Positions 25,727 through 35,198 of a stretch of 64,000 nucleotides of DNA are shown here, piece by piece (positions within the stretch are counted from its first letter, which is position 1; each line of letters begins with the position of its first letter). Origin of the DNA: Paenibacillus sp. 1011MAR3C5 (GTDB lineage: Bacteria > Bacillota > Bacilli > Paenibacillales > Paenibacillaceae); contig NZ_QZCF01000003.1 of NCBI RefSeq assembly GCF_003591485.1, positions 186,001-250,000 on the forward strand, given 5' to 3'. A program made the translations under genes and the position numbers. The notes under the pieces are model-generated. The model worked only from the letters and a program-made list of their open reading frames with translations, made no database searches and was not told where the DNA came from.

Positions 25727-28381
25727 ATGTTGAGACGTATAGACAGCTCCCGTACCAGACGCAGCACGCTGTTTATTGCATGCATTATCATAGTGGCATT
25801 GATCAGCGCCTCGGAGCAGCTTCAATTGATTTACGGAATCACATTTGCTTTTACGAATATTATGCTTCTCCTGCTTATTCGTCTCTTCGGCCTTCGCATC
25901 GGCCTAGCCGCCGGGGTCGTCACTTACAGCTCTGCTGTACTTCTTTTCAATGCGCCTCTCTATATGGTCATCTTCCTGGTGGAAGCCTGCTGGATTGGGA
26001 TCTGGCAGCGCAGGAAGCAGGTTCCCGTCCTTGTGCCCGGGATAGCCTTCTGGATCATACTGGGCACGCCACTTACACTGCTGGGCTGTTATTTGTCCGG
26101 TCCTTTCTCCACGACTGAATTTATCCTTCTGCTGGCTGTTACAGCAGCCAACGGCATGTTCAATGCGCTCATATCGGAAATATTGGTCGATTATCTGCCG
26201 CTTCGAAGATGGCTTAATCTCGATGTGGACAAGCATAAGCCGATCCCGTTCAGCCGGGCGTTATTTCACTTGTCGATTACGATTGTTGCCTTGCCGTTTC
26301 TGGTCATTATGATCATCAGCGGCTGGAACTCCTATCATTCTTCTACGAACACGACACTCCAGACCGTCAGCAATACCGCTTCCAGCATATCCGATGAGCT
26401 CTCGCAGTGGAACGATGACGATATATTGGGTGTCCGACTCCATAATGTGATACAGATTGGCTATTTGAACGAAATCATTAATCGGCATACCTCCCAGAAG
26501 CTGTTCGATATTTCGATGAAGGGCGAGCACGACAACTTGCTGGCAACCACATCGCTGAAGAAGGAAGATGACCATCAGAAGGTGGCTACCGTACAGCCAA
26601 TCGCGGACAACTTCGGCATCGAGATGCCGCAGCAGCAGAACATTATGCTTATGCCTACCGAGCAATGGCGGGATGCTAATTATGTCTATCGGCTCCAGCT
26701 GGACAATGTGCCAGTCACCATTGCGGTAAGTGTGCCGGTAGAGACGTTCAAGGAGCAGATCTTCCTTGAATATATCTATCATTTGTTATACACCCTTGGC
26801 AGCGTGCTTGTGGCAGGGATATTGGCCTATGGCATCAATCGTTGGCTAAGCCGCGGTCTGCGTCAGCTTGCCGGCTCCACGACGAATCTGCCGATCAAGC
26901 TGAAGACAGGCGTGCCGCTGGAGTGGCCCAATAGCGGAATACTGGAAATCGACTCGCTTGTTCACAACTTCAAGGATATGTCCACGAATTTATCGTTGAT
27001 GCTTCAGGATGCCGAGCGGATGAATCAACAGCTGCGCAATTCGGAAGAGCAGCTTCACCTCATGGCTTACTTTGATAATTTGACCGGACTGCCGAATCGC
27101 CATCACTTCCAGCAGACGCTGGAGGCCATGCTGGCCGATTCCAGTCAGAGCGGCCAGAAGTTCGCCGTCATGTTTGTAGACTTGAACCGGTTCAAGCAGA
27201 TTAACGACTCGCTGGGACATGCGACAGGCGATGTTCTCTTGCAAGCGGTAGCAAGCCGTTTTACCGATATTGCAGAGGATAATTGCCATGTGTTCAGGCT
27301 GGGCGGAGACGAATTCGTATTCGTGCTCCATTACGTTGACCCTTCGTCCCCTGTCGAGCTTGCGGAGCGGATATGCTCTTGCTTTAATATGCCATTCGAG
27401 TTGAATGAATCGGTTATCTATACGACGACAAGCGTTGGCATCAGCCTGTATCCGGAGAATGGCTCTACAATCGATGATATCGTGAAGAAAGCGGATATGG
27501 CGATGTACAAGGCCAAGGAGCAGGGAAGAAGCAGCTACCATTTCTTCGATCATGAAATGGAGCAATCCATGAACGATAAGATGCATCTGGAGAATGGGAT
27601 ACGGCGGGCGCTGGAGAACAAGCAGTTTTTCCTGGTGTATCAGCCGAAGGTATGCCCGAATACGGGGGCAACGATTGGGTTCGAGGCGCTAGTGCGCTGG
27701 GAGCATCATGAGATCGGACTTATTCCTCCCGCCAGGTTTATTCCGCTGGCAGAAGCCTCGGGCATGATTCTGGATATCGACATGTGGGTGTTCAGGGAGG
27801 CATGCCGACAAGCGAAAAAATGGCAGGAGCGAGGATTCCCGTTGTTGCCGGTCTCAATAAATTTGTCGGCCAAGCATTTTGACCAGCGTAATCTGGTTGA
27901 AGGCATTGTCGATATATTAAGAGAGACGCGAATCGATCCTCATATGGTCGTCATCGAGATTACGGAGAGCGTCTTTATTCGTCAGATGGATAGTGTCATT
28001 GACATGCTGTCTGAGCTTCGGGGGCTTGGCATTCAAATATCGATTGACGATTTCGGCACAGGATATTCGTCGTTAAGCCAGCTGCAGCGTCTGCCGGTCT
28101 CAATCGTAAAGCTGGATCGCACGTTCATTAAGGATGCCGAGCACGACGCGCGCAAGTCAGCCGTCGTACGGGCGGTGATCGAGCTGGCACACAGCATGGG
28201 GCTGAGAGTTGTGGCAGAGGGCATAGAGACAGAGGAGGAAAGAACCTTCTTTGCAGGGCTGCATTGTGATGAATTGCAAGGTTATTATTTCAGCAAGCCG
28301 CTTCGCAGCGAGCAATTCGAGCGTTACATCCGGAACGAAATGCGCAGCTTACCTTTTCAGAGACGAGGGGCGGAAGGATGA
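25727..28381 (+). CDS. Membrane GGDEF-EAL cyclic-di-GMP protein
   Basis: 884 residues. About six N-terminal helices (~15-200), a likely extracytoplasmic domain (~205-340), another helix (~345-365), a HAMP-like linker, then GGDEF (~445-610, motif RLGGDEFVFV intact, no obvious RxxD inhibitory site) and EAL (~625-875, FEALVRW, DDFGTGYSSLSQL and the VKLDRTFIKD motif intact). The metal and catalytic motifs suggest that synthesis, breakdown or both of c-di-GMP are possible; direction cannot be predicted. Its TGA overlaps the ATG of the next gene (ATGA), so an exported binding protein is translationally coupled to it. Confidence 0.9.
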   Translation: MLRRIDSSRTRRSTLFIACIIIVALISASEQLQLIYGITFAFTNIMLLLLIRLFGLRIGLAAGVVTYSSAVLLFNAPLYMVIFLVEACWIGIWQRRKQVPVLVPGIAFWIILGTPLTLLGCYLSGPFSTTEFILLLAVTAANGMFNALISEILVDYLPLRRWLNLDVDKHKPIPFSRALFHLSITIVALPFLVIMIISGWNSYHSSTNTTLQTVSNTASSISDELSQWNDDDILGVRLHNVIQIGYLNEIINRHTSQKLFDISMKGEHDNLLATTSLKKEDDHQKVATVQPIADNFGIEMPQQQNIMLMPTEQWRDANYVYRLQLDNVPVTIAVSVPVETFKEQIFLEYIYHLLYTLGSVLVAGILAYGINRWLSRGLRQLAGSTTNLPIKLKTGVPLEWPNSGILEIDSLVHNFKDMSTNLSLMLQDAERMNQQLRNSEEQLHLMAYFDNLTGLPNRHHFQQTLEAMLADSSQSGQKFAVMFVDLNRFKQINDSLGHATGDVLLQAVASRFTDIAEDNCHVFRLGGDEFVFVLHYVDPSSPVELAERICSCFNMPFELNESVIYTTTSVGISLYPENGSTIDDIVKKADMAMYKAKEQGRSSYHFFDHEMEQSMNDKMHLENGIRRALENKQFFLVYQPKVCPNTGATIGFEALVRWEHHEIGLIPPARFIPLAEASGMILDIDMWVFREACRQAKKWQERGFPLLPVSINLSAKHFDQRNLVEGIVDILRETRIDPHMVVIEITESVFIRQMDSVIDMLSELRGLGIQISIDDFGTGYSSLSQLQRLPVSIVKLDRTFIKDAEHDARKSAVVRAVIELAHSMGLRVVAEGIETEEERTFFAGLHCDELQGYYFSKPLRSEQFERYIRNEMRSLPFQRRGAEG

Positions 28382-29709
28382 GAAATATATTGATCGTTTT
28401 TGCGATTCTAATTGCGCTGACGGCTTGTGATCAGGCTGTAGTAGCTCCGGAGGATGCTGTGGACCGCCTGAGAGCGACGCCTATCCATATGTCCAAGGAC
28501 CCGGTAGAGCTTGAGTTCTGGTCCTATTATGGTGGATGGGAGCCTATAGTTGAAGCGTTCCAGATCAAACATCCTAACGTGAAGGTGCATGTGAAGATCT
28601 TTTCGAATGACACCTATGTTAACGCTTACCAGCAGGCGATGGCAGACGGGAAGACGCCGGATGTCATGATAGCCGACAGCGAGCACTTTGGACAGTTCAG
28701 CGCGATTACGGGTCTTGAGAATCTGCTGGATTATGGCGCTGGCCAGTATGAAGACGACTTCAGCGAAAGTCTATGGAATAGCAATCTGTCGTTCGACCGC
28801 AGCTCTTTGATCGGGCTTCCATCGGGCAGCTCGCCGATGGTGACGTATTATCGCGCAGACATTCTGGAGGCGCACGGCTTTCCGTCAGAGCCAGACGAGC
28901 TTGGCTTGTATATGGAGAATCCGGAGAATTGGCTCAGTATCGCGCGCGCGCTGAAAGAAAGCAACAGCTATATTACGGCTTGGCCGATGGATATCATACA
29001 GATATACGACAGCTCGCAGCCGATGTTCGTGGACAATATGGAATTCGGGCGAAATACGGACGCGACCCGGAAGGCGATCGAACTGGCGAAGACCGTTTAT
29101 AATGAAGGCCTCTTATCATCAACGGACATATGGACACAGTTTGGCTCGCAAGCGGTTAAGAATGGCAAGTCCGCTATGCTGTATATGGGAACATGGGCAG
29201 CCAATCAGATTGAGCTATGGGCGCCGGAGACAGCCGGATTATGGAGGCAGACGCGCCTGCCGTTCAATCTATACGGCTGGGTCAACAGTTCAAGCTTCAT
29301 GCTGCCGTCGTCAGCTGCCAATAAGCAATGGGCATATACCTTTATTGAATATTGCGTGACGGAATGGAGCATGAAGGCGATTAAGAGCAACAGCGTGCCG
29401 TCGTATTACCCGGCAAGAGGACAAGCAGAGCGCCTGATGAGCAAGAGTGAATTTTTTGGCGGACAAAATCTGTACGCTTTGAATGAAACGCTGGCCAAGC
29501 AAATGGAGGAGACGGTACCGACACCGATCGATGTACCGGCCAAGGCGATATGGTCCAAAGTGATCAATCTGGGGATTGAGCGCGAGCGGAATGCAGACGC
29601 GATCATCAAAGAAGCGGAGAAGGAAATTAGAGGAACGCTCGGAAGAGAGATCAACATCTTAAAAGCGTATTTGGCCGAACAGAAGAAGAAGGAAGTTGCC
29701 CTTCGGTAA
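28378..29709 (+). CDS. Orphan extracellular binding lipoprotein (sugar-type SBP) coupled to GGDEF-EAL
   Basis: 443 residues: signal and lipobox LTAC (Cys17), then a family-1 binding protein fold (ELEFWSYYGGWEPIVEAF, KTPDVMIADSEH, GLPSGSSPMVTYYRADILEAHGF split by family spacing, GKSAMLYMGTWAANQ). The gene overlaps the GGDEF-EAL gene by 4 bases and has no permease or ATPase beside it, so import is unlikely to be its main role. I infer that it senses a solute outside the membrane for the coupled c-di-GMP protein. The C-terminal helix is Lys/Glu-rich. Confidence 0.85.
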   Translation: MRNILIVFAILIALTACDQAVVAPEDAVDRLRATPIHMSKDPVELEFWSYYGGWEPIVEAFQIKHPNVKVHVKIFSNDTYVNAYQQAMADGKTPDVMIADSEHFGQFSAITGLENLLDYGAGQYEDDFSESLWNSNLSFDRSSLIGLPSGSSPMVTYYRADILEAHGFPSEPDELGLYMENPENWLSIARALKESNSYITAWPMDIIQIYDSSQPMFVDNMEFGRNTDATRKAIELAKTVYNEGLLSSTDIWTQFGSQAVKNGKSAMLYMGTWAANQIELWAPETAGLWRQTRLPFNLYGWVNSSSFMLPSSAANKQWAYTFIEYCVTEWSMKAIKSNSVPSYYPARGQAERLMSKSEFFGGQNLYALNETLAKQMEETVPTPIDVPAKAIWSKVINLGIERERNADAIIKEAEKEIRGTLGREINILKAYLAEQKKKEVALR

Positions 29710-29730
29710 TACAGGGAATGTAGAGCCGAA

Positions 29731-29759
29731 TGAAACCAAACGGCTGGCAGAAGCGTATA
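29731..29759 (+). promoter_or_regulatory. SigW-type ECF promoter of pspA
   Basis: TGAAAC at 29731-29736 and CGTATA at 29754-29759 are 17 bases apart, matching the TGAAAC-N16/17-CGTA promoter of cell-envelope-stress sigma factors; pspA of Bacillus subtilis is in the SigW regulon. Confidence 0.7.
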
Positions 29760-29798
29760 ACAATGTATACTAATGGATGGAATGGGGAGGCAATGGAT

Positions 29799-30482
29799 AT
29801 GAGTATTTTTCAGCGGTTATTCAGAGTAGGCAAGGCAAATGTCAATGCGGCGATCGATAAAATGGAAGATCCGGTGAAAATGATCGACCAAGTGCTGCGT
29901 GAGCTGGACGAAGACATTGAGAAGGTAACGGCTGCCGTTACTTCGCAGATTGCGGTGGAGAAGCGGTTCGAGCGCGAGCTTCAGGAAGCGACTGAGATCG
30001 TCGGCAAGCGCGACCAGCAGGCCCGTCAAGCGCTGGCAAGCGGCAATGAGACACTAGCGCGCGATGCGCTGGCAGACAAGAAGCGCCATTCGGAAAAGCG
30101 CGACACGCTTCAAGTGAACTATGACCGTGCGAAAGCGACGGCGGATAAGCTGCGTGCACAGCTGAAGGAAATGAAGACCAAGGTTCAAGAGATGAAGACG
30201 CAGCGCAGCTCGCTGATCGCCCAGGCCGAAGCGGCCAAAGCGCAAGAGCGCATCAATAAGACGATGAGCGGCGTCGGTGTGGACAATCTGGGTGCGACAT
30301 TCACTCGCATGGAAGAGAGAATCAAGCAAATGCATGATCAGGCAGACGCCGCATACGAGCTTGCCAACGAAGGCAAGTCGCTCGACGATAAGTTCGATCA
30401 GCTCGAGAAGGATGCGAAGCATACCGAAATCGACGACGAGCTTGCGGCGCTGAAAGCGGAGATCGAGGGACAGAAGTCCTAA
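29799..30482 (+). CDS. pspA: Phage-shock protein A (PspA/IM30 family)
   Basis: 227 residues from ATG 29799 (GGGGAGG 8 bases upstream; an ATG 6 bases earlier is too close to it). Begins MSIFQRLFRVGKANVNAAIDK, the amphipathic membrane-binding helix of the family, followed by long coiled coils (MIDQVLRELDEDIEKVTAAV; QMKEMKTKVQEM-type repeats). It binds and stabilises damaged membrane. The SigW-type promoter just upstream matches the known envelope-stress control. A terminator lies right behind it, so it is monocistronic. Confidence 0.9.
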   Translation: MSIFQRLFRVGKANVNAAIDKMEDPVKMIDQVLRELDEDIEKVTAAVTSQIAVEKRFERELQEATEIVGKRDQQARQALASGNETLARDALADKKRHSEKRDTLQVNYDRAKATADKLRAQLKEMKTKVQEMKTQRSSLIAQAEAAKAQERINKTMSGVGVDNLGATFTRMEERIKQMHDQADAAYELANEGKSLDDKFDQLEKDAKHTEIDDELAALKAEIEGQKS

Positions 30483-30509
30483 GGGATCAGGGATGCATAG
30501 AATTAGAAA

Positions 30510-30534
30510 AGCCCGGCGTACGCCGGGCTTTTTG
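30510..30534 (+). terminator. Terminator of pspA
   Basis: AGCCCGGCG and CGCCGGGCT pair around TA, followed by TTTTG. Confidence 0.85.
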
Positions 30535-30563
30535 TTGTGGTTGTAAGGATAAGGTATAAGTTC

Positions 30564-31409
30564 TTATGTAGCAGATGCGAGCTTCTGTATCCACTCCCTT
30601 GCGCCGTAAGCCATAGAATGGCTCTGTACCCTTGGCGCCTCAATGGAGCAGCACTTCCGCAGTTCGGGAAGCGCCTGGGCTTCCAGTGCGGACATGGCCG
30701 CATCCATATATCCTTTGTACGTCGGCGTGCTGCCGCCGATGACCAGCACATCCGGATTGTACAGATGAATCAGGTTCGCCAGAGAATAGCCCAGATAAGT
30801 TCCGGCTTTGTGCACCGTGTCCAAGGCAGCCGCATCATTCTGTTCCAGCAGCTGACGGATTGTTGCGCTGTCCACGCCAGCTTGATTCGTGATCGCGTAA
30901 CCGCTTGCGAGCAGATCTAATGGTTTCGGCTCTCCGTCCACTGACATGACCATATAGCCGAATTCGCCGCTCCAGCCTTTTGCGCCTAGCAATAGATTTC
31001 CTTTCACAACGACCCCGGATGCAATAAAAGTGTCAATCATGACGACGGCGACGGTATCGCGGTCCGTGTGGTGTGCTGCTTCTGCCAAAGTAGCCGCTTT
31101 CACATCGTTGATGAAGGCGACTGGCAGGTTCGCTGCGGTAGCGAATTGACCGGCTGTGACCCCATTCAGGGCAGGAACGACATGGCTCAGTTCTACCCTG
31201 TCATGTCCGACGACAAGCCCTGGCATCCCCATACCGATTCCCTTCGGCGAATAAGGCAAGCGTTGGACGAACAGCTCAACCTCTCGTTGCAAGTGTGCCA
31301 GCTCGCACTCCTTGCCTGTTGGGACCGAATGTTTCAGCAAGCCTTCTGGCGTGTCTGCGAGCAGGACCATATGGTCCCCGTCAATCTCGATGCCTACATA
31401 AGGATTCAT
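30564..31409 (-). CDS. ROK-family protein lacking the zinc-binding cysteines
   Basis: 281 residues from ATG 31409 (GGAGGAG 9 bases upstream). ROK pattern: an actin-like start YVGIEIDGDHMVLLADTPEG, FINDVKAATLAEAAHH, the WSGEFGYMVMSVDG region, and VLVIGGSTPTYKGY near the end. ROK kinases and repressors normally have a CxCGxxGC zinc motif right after the GH segment; here it is replaced by PLDLLASGYA, and the usual ENDANA is INDVKA. It has no DNA-binding N-terminus. So it is a degenerate ROK sugar-binding protein or kinase of unknown substrate. Confidence 0.75.
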   Translation of the reverse strand: MNPYVGIEIDGDHMVLLADTPEGLLKHSVPTGKECELAHLQREVELFVQRLPYSPKGIGMGMPGLVVGHDRVELSHVVPALNGVTAGQFATAANLPVAFINDVKAATLAEAAHHTDRDTVAVVMIDTFIASGVVVKGNLLLGAKGWSGEFGYMVMSVDGEPKPLDLLASGYAITNQAGVDSATIRQLLEQNDAAALDTVHKAGTYLGYSLANLIHLYNPDVLVIGGSTPTYKGYMDAAMSALEAQALPELRKCCSIEAPRVQSHSMAYGAREWIQKLASAT

Positions 31410-31576
31410 TCTTATAACTCCTCCTAAACTTGCGAAGCTAGAAATCATTCGAATAACATGCTACCATATATAAGTTATATTTGGCAATTTGTTCTACATC
31501 CATTAGGAAGTGCTGCTATGAATCTATCCCCGGCCGGGAGCTTGGGCAAAAAACTATGGTAATAGGATTGGTGATT

Positions 31577-33007
31577 ATGATTAAAAAATGGCTAAGCATT
31601 GAGCGGGTTTTTCTGCTCGCCGCTATCGTTGCAGTTATCGTGCTTTTATTCGCAAGGACGTTCGTTGGTGTCGCGGATAACGGTGATTTTCTCCGCATTA
31701 TGGGATCTATCGGATTAAACTATTATGATGCTAATGAAACGTATGAGGACCGGTTTTTCCGCTTTGCTCATGCGAATTTCGCATATGATGAATTTTTCCG
31801 CGGCTTCTACCTCACGTCGCAGTTGATCTTGGTAGCCTTGGCCAGAGGCATCGCCAAGCTCTTCAACGGCGAAGCCTTTGATATCCGGGTGCTTGGCGCT
31901 ATGTACGCAGGTTTGCTTATTACGGCAAGTTATTTGCTGATCAAATTTAACAAAACCAGGTCTATCGTAACGGGAATTGCGCTGGCAGCGCTCATCCTGT
32001 TTGTCTTTTTTGATATCGCTTATCTGGCTTACTTCAATTCCTTGTACGGGGAGCCGACATCGCTAGTATTTCTGCTGCTGACGCTGGCATTCGGACTGAT
32101 GCTGACGCGGCAATCGGAGCCTTCGCGAGCTGTGCTGGTTCTGTTTTTTGTATCGGCGTTGCTGCTAGTGTGCTCGAAGACGCAGAACGCGCCGGTCGGC
32201 GTCGGCTTTGCGCTGCTTGGCCTGCGCTATGCTACGCTCAAGAGAGAGAAGGCATGGCGCAAGCTTGGCTTGTCCCTGTCGGCGCTTACTCTAATCGTAT
32301 CGGCAGCCATGTATATCGCGGCTCCCAAGGACTTCAAAAATATCAATATGTATCAAACGGTATTTTTTGGCGTGCTGAAGGATACCCCCGACGTAGAGGG
32401 AGATTTGAAGGAACTTGGCCTCCCGGCTCATTTGTCCGTGCTGGCGGGCACGAACTATTTTCAAGCGGATACGGCTATCAAGCAGAACGATCCGTCTCTG
32501 AATGCTGACTTCTACGAACGCATCTCGCATGCGGATGTATTATGGTTCTATCTTAAGCATCCAGGCAGGCTCATCGGCAATATGGAGTACGCTGCGGAGA
32601 ACGGCATGATGATCCGCCCGTATTATTTGGGCAATTACGAGAAGAGCGAGGGCAAGCCTCCCGGTGCGCTGTCGTTCCAATATAGCGGCTGGAGCGAATT
32701 CAAAAAAAGTGTGCTGCCGAATCAGCTATGGTTTATCGCTGCGGTATTTCTGGTCTACTTCGCGGCAGCCGCATGGGAATGGCTAAGAAGCGCGGACCGG
32801 AAGCGCCGTGCCGGAGTCGAACTGTTGATTCTGCTTGGCTTGACGGGAGTATTCAGCTTCCTGATTCCAATTGTCGGAGACGGACAAGCCGATATGGGCA
32901 AGCATCTGTTCCTGTTCAATGCAATTTTCGACATGATGCTGGTGACGGGAGCGGTGTGGGTCGTCTATCAGATCAGCTCGAGAATGGGGAGGAGAGGCGG
33001 GGTATAA
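31577..33007 (+). CDS. Polytopic membrane protein resembling glycan-synthesis hexose transferase WsfD
   Basis: About 476 residues from ATG 31577; earlier in-frame starts lack a ribosome site, here AGGA lies ~10 bases upstream. About ten membrane helices, with a conserved-looking first outer loop starting ADNGDFLRIMGSIGL and containing several acidic and aromatic residues. The layout (GT-C-like helices with a large outer loop between the first two, plus a second at ~270-380) fits wall-glycan glycosyltransferases; WsfD of Geobacillus S-layer glycan synthesis is what it most recalls. The assignment is tentative. No other glycan genes adjoin it. Confidence 0.5.
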   Translation: MIKKWLSIERVFLLAAIVAVIVLLFARTFVGVADNGDFLRIMGSIGLNYYDANETYEDRFFRFAHANFAYDEFFRGFYLTSQLILVALARGIAKLFNGEAFDIRVLGAMYAGLLITASYLLIKFNKTRSIVTGIALAALILFVFFDIAYLAYFNSLYGEPTSLVFLLLTLAFGLMLTRQSEPSRAVLVLFFVSALLLVCSKTQNAPVGVGFALLGLRYATLKREKAWRKLGLSLSALTLIVSAAMYIAAPKDFKNINMYQTVFFGVLKDTPDVEGDLKELGLPAHLSVLAGTNYFQADTAIKQNDPSLNADFYERISHADVLWFYLKHPGRLIGNMEYAAENGMMIRPYYLGNYEKSEGKPPGALSFQYSGWSEFKKSVLPNQLWFIAAVFLVYFAAAAWEWLRSADRKRRAGVELLILLGLTGVFSFLIPIVGDGQADMGKHLFLFNAIFDMMLVTGAVWVVYQISSRMGRRGGV

Positions 33008-33032
33008 GCCAAAGTGAATCGGATACGTAGGA

Positions 33033-33072
33033 AGGAATACAGCCCTGCAGAGGGCCAGTATTCCTTTTTTTC
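33033..33072 (+). terminator. Terminator
   Basis: GGAATAC pairs with GTATTCC, with an inner GCCCT/AGGGC stem, followed by a run of seven T. Confidence 0.85.
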
Positions 33073-33201
33073 TTTCCCGGCAACATCCTTTGGAAAATAT
33101 GAAACTTTGCGAATCAAACTAACACTTTTTTGAAAATCGCTTTTCCCCTACGATGAAGAGGATCATACGATCATTCTACCGGATAGGAGAGTTGATATAG
33201 G

Positions 33202-34161
33202 ATGACGCAAATTGCTCGCAAAAATAGATGGATACGCGCTGTTCTAGCCACGATTCTGTTCCCGCTTACGCTGTTCCAAGCGGCCGCGTCACGGTACACA
33301 CAGCGCACCTGCAAGCCGGCAGGCAGGCTGGTCGACATTGGCAAGCGGAAGCTGCATACCCGTGTGACAGGAGAAGGGGGACCTACCGTTATTCTGGAGG
33401 CTGGCATGGGCGGCTGTTCCATCGGCTGGTCACTGGTCCAGCAAGAGCTGTCCCAGCATGCCACTGTTTTATCCTACGATCGGGCAGGCTTCGGCTGGAG
33501 CCCGCAGCCAATGGGCGAGCCGACATGCCAGGCTTATGTCGATGACTTGAAGCGCCTGCTGGAGGCTCTTGAGTTGAAGCCGCCTTACTTGCTCGTCGGC
33601 CATTCGTTCGGGGGCATGATCGTAAGATTATTCGCGTCCCGGTATCCGGATGATGTGCTGGGCATTGTGCTTGTCGATGCCGCGCATGAGTGCCGCTTTC
33701 TTTCTTCCCAGCGAAGCGAGTCCAGGACCAAAGTGAGGCATGCCAACGAACGCCTGTACAAGTGGGGATACCGCCTGTCTCCACTCGGTATCCCGCGCCT
33801 GCTGAGGAAGCATATTGGCCATAACGGGCTTCCGGCTCATCTGCAAGCTGCGGCTGTATCGGTGGGCTACAGGAGCCACGCGTATCAAGCGGCTTACGAG
33901 GAGTTCCTTCATATGGAGCAAAGCGCCATGCAATTGAAGGAGGCGCCGCCGGTTTATTCCGGTATGCCTGTCCTGGTATTGACTGCCGGCAAGCAAAGCG
34001 AGGAATGGAAGCAGGATCAGCAGCCGCTCTTGTTCTTGTCGAACAGGGTGAAGCATACGATTGTCGAGGATAGCTGGCACTCCATTCAAATTTATAGGCC
34101 GGAAGCCGTGACGGAAGCGGCGCTGGAGCTGTTGTATATAAAAGAAGGCTGGCCGGAATAA
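33202..34161 (+). CDS. Alpha/beta hydrolase, membrane-anchored
   Basis: 319 residues. An N-terminal hydrophobic stretch (~10-30, VLATILFPLTLFQAAA) may anchor or export it. The core begins HTRVTGEGGPTVILEAG with the oxyanion region, nucleophile elbow GHSFGGMI (serine ~138), and a late histidine in DSWHSIQIY (~295), with an acid likely at LVLTAGKQ-region Asp/Glu. Class: haloalkane-dehalogenase/epoxide-hydrolase-like hydrolases; substrate unknown. AGGAGAG precedes the start. The lid region (~180-250) is enlarged and basic. Confidence 0.8.
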   Translation: MTQIARKNRWIRAVLATILFPLTLFQAAASRYTQRTCKPAGRLVDIGKRKLHTRVTGEGGPTVILEAGMGGCSIGWSLVQQELSQHATVLSYDRAGFGWSPQPMGEPTCQAYVDDLKRLLEALELKPPYLLVGHSFGGMIVRLFASRYPDDVLGIVLVDAAHECRFLSSQRSESRTKVRHANERLYKWGYRLSPLGIPRLLRKHIGHNGLPAHLQAAAVSVGYRSHAYQAAYEEFLHMEQSAMQLKEAPPVYSGMPVLVLTAGKQSEEWKQDQQPLLFLSNRVKHTIVEDSWHSIQIYRPEAVTEAALELLYIKEGWPE

Positions 34162-34304
34162 TGCCTCCGGACGGACGAATATAGGCTGATTCAGCCTGCT
34201 TTTAAGGAATATTGTCGGAATTTCTGTAAAAATTTCAATTTTTAATATACGGATGGGAGAGTCATACGGTACAATAGTGCCAAATGACGATTAGGAGGAT
34301 GGGC

Positions 34305-34928
34305 ATGGATCCGAAAAGCAATCATGCTTTTACCGAAGTAACAGACTCTCTCAAGCAAGTGGAACGGAACAAGCTGTTAACCCTGCTCAAGAACCCGCTG
34401 GAGAGCTTGCAGCTGACAGCGAAGGAATGGATTTACGGTGCATTGGGACTGGCGGTATCATTCGTAGGTTATTTGATTTGGGTGTTAATACTGGGGAACA
34501 AAATTACCGGGCTGCTCTACAGCGCAATACCTTTTGGCGGATTGTTTGCGCCTAATTCGCTTTCATTTGCGATATTCAGCCGCATGTTCCTGCTGGGCTT
34601 GCTGTCGCTCGTTGCGCTGCTCGCGGCATTATGGCTGGCAGGATGGTGGAGAAGCGGAGCACAGCCGGCATGGAAGCTCTTTGCGATTCGAATTGGCGGC
34701 ATTCAGTACATAACAGGAGCGGGCTTTCTGCTGTCCGGCATATTGTCATTCCACTTCACGCTGTCGATGATGGCGCTGGCGATTACGCTGTTATCCACTC
34801 TGGCGCTTTCCCTGCAAGGAGGGCTCGTAGCGAGCGGAGTCAGCAAGGAGAAGACGGCTTCATATTTGATTGCGGGCATCACGCTTTATCTTGTGTTGGC
34901 GGGCGTATTCGCCAAGCTGATTCTATAA
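34305..34928 (+). CDS. Integral membrane protein of unknown function
   Basis: 207 residues from ATG 34305, chosen because AGGAGG is 6 bases upstream and precedes a second in-frame ATG. A polar N-terminus (MDPKSNHAFTEVTDSLKQVE) is followed by about five membrane helices. Nothing in it is recognised; similar Paenibacillus proteins pair a small soluble N-terminus with a membrane bundle. It is followed by a terminator and stands alone. Confidence 0.6.
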   Translation: MDPKSNHAFTEVTDSLKQVERNKLLTLLKNPLESLQLTAKEWIYGALGLAVSFVGYLIWVLILGNKITGLLYSAIPFGGLFAPNSLSFAIFSRMFLLGLLSLVALLAALWLAGWWRSGAQPAWKLFAIRIGGIQYITGAGFLLSGILSFHFTLSMMALAITLLSTLALSLQGGLVASGVSKEKTASYLIAGITLYLVLAGVFAKLIL

Positions 34929-34962
34929 CGGCATAAGCTTTCCTTGTTCCATAAGTTTCCTT

Positions 34963-34993
34963 AATCCTTCTACATTGTAGAAGGATTTTTTTA
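34963..34993 (+). terminator. Terminator
   Basis: AATCCTTCTAC and GTAGAAGGATT form a perfect stem followed by TTTTT. Confidence 0.85.
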
Positions 34994-35127
34994 TTTCATC
35001 CTGTTAACGGCATCCATCTAAGGGCAGCAAAACGCCCCGTATTCATAAGTTGAACGCAAAGTCTCGATGGCCTGTAAGCCATCCTAAAGTGGATGTTTTT
35101 GTCCCTAATTGTGGAAATATCCACCTA

Positions 35128-35154
35128 TTCGACCTAAGTAAGCGCTTCTATAAT
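35128..35154 (+). promoter_or_regulatory. Promoter with a cre/LacI-like palindrome
   Basis: TATAAT at 35149-35154 serves as a -10, with a plausible -35 (TTCGAC at 35128, 15 bases away, or CTATTC at 35125). Between them lies AAGCGCTT (35140-35147) in GTAAGCGCTT, the core of catabolite-response and LacI-family operators. A repressor or CcpA bound here would overlap the promoter of the sugar transporter operon. Confidence 0.45.
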
Positions 35155-35198
35155 GAAGAGGCAACATCATCAAAAGTAGTTATGGGAGGGTCAAGAAG

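Noticed and set aside
33100..33154. ECF-type promoter (TGAAAC at 33100) upstream of the alpha/beta hydrolase
   Set aside because: No CGTA- or CGTC-like -10 lies 16-17 bases downstream.
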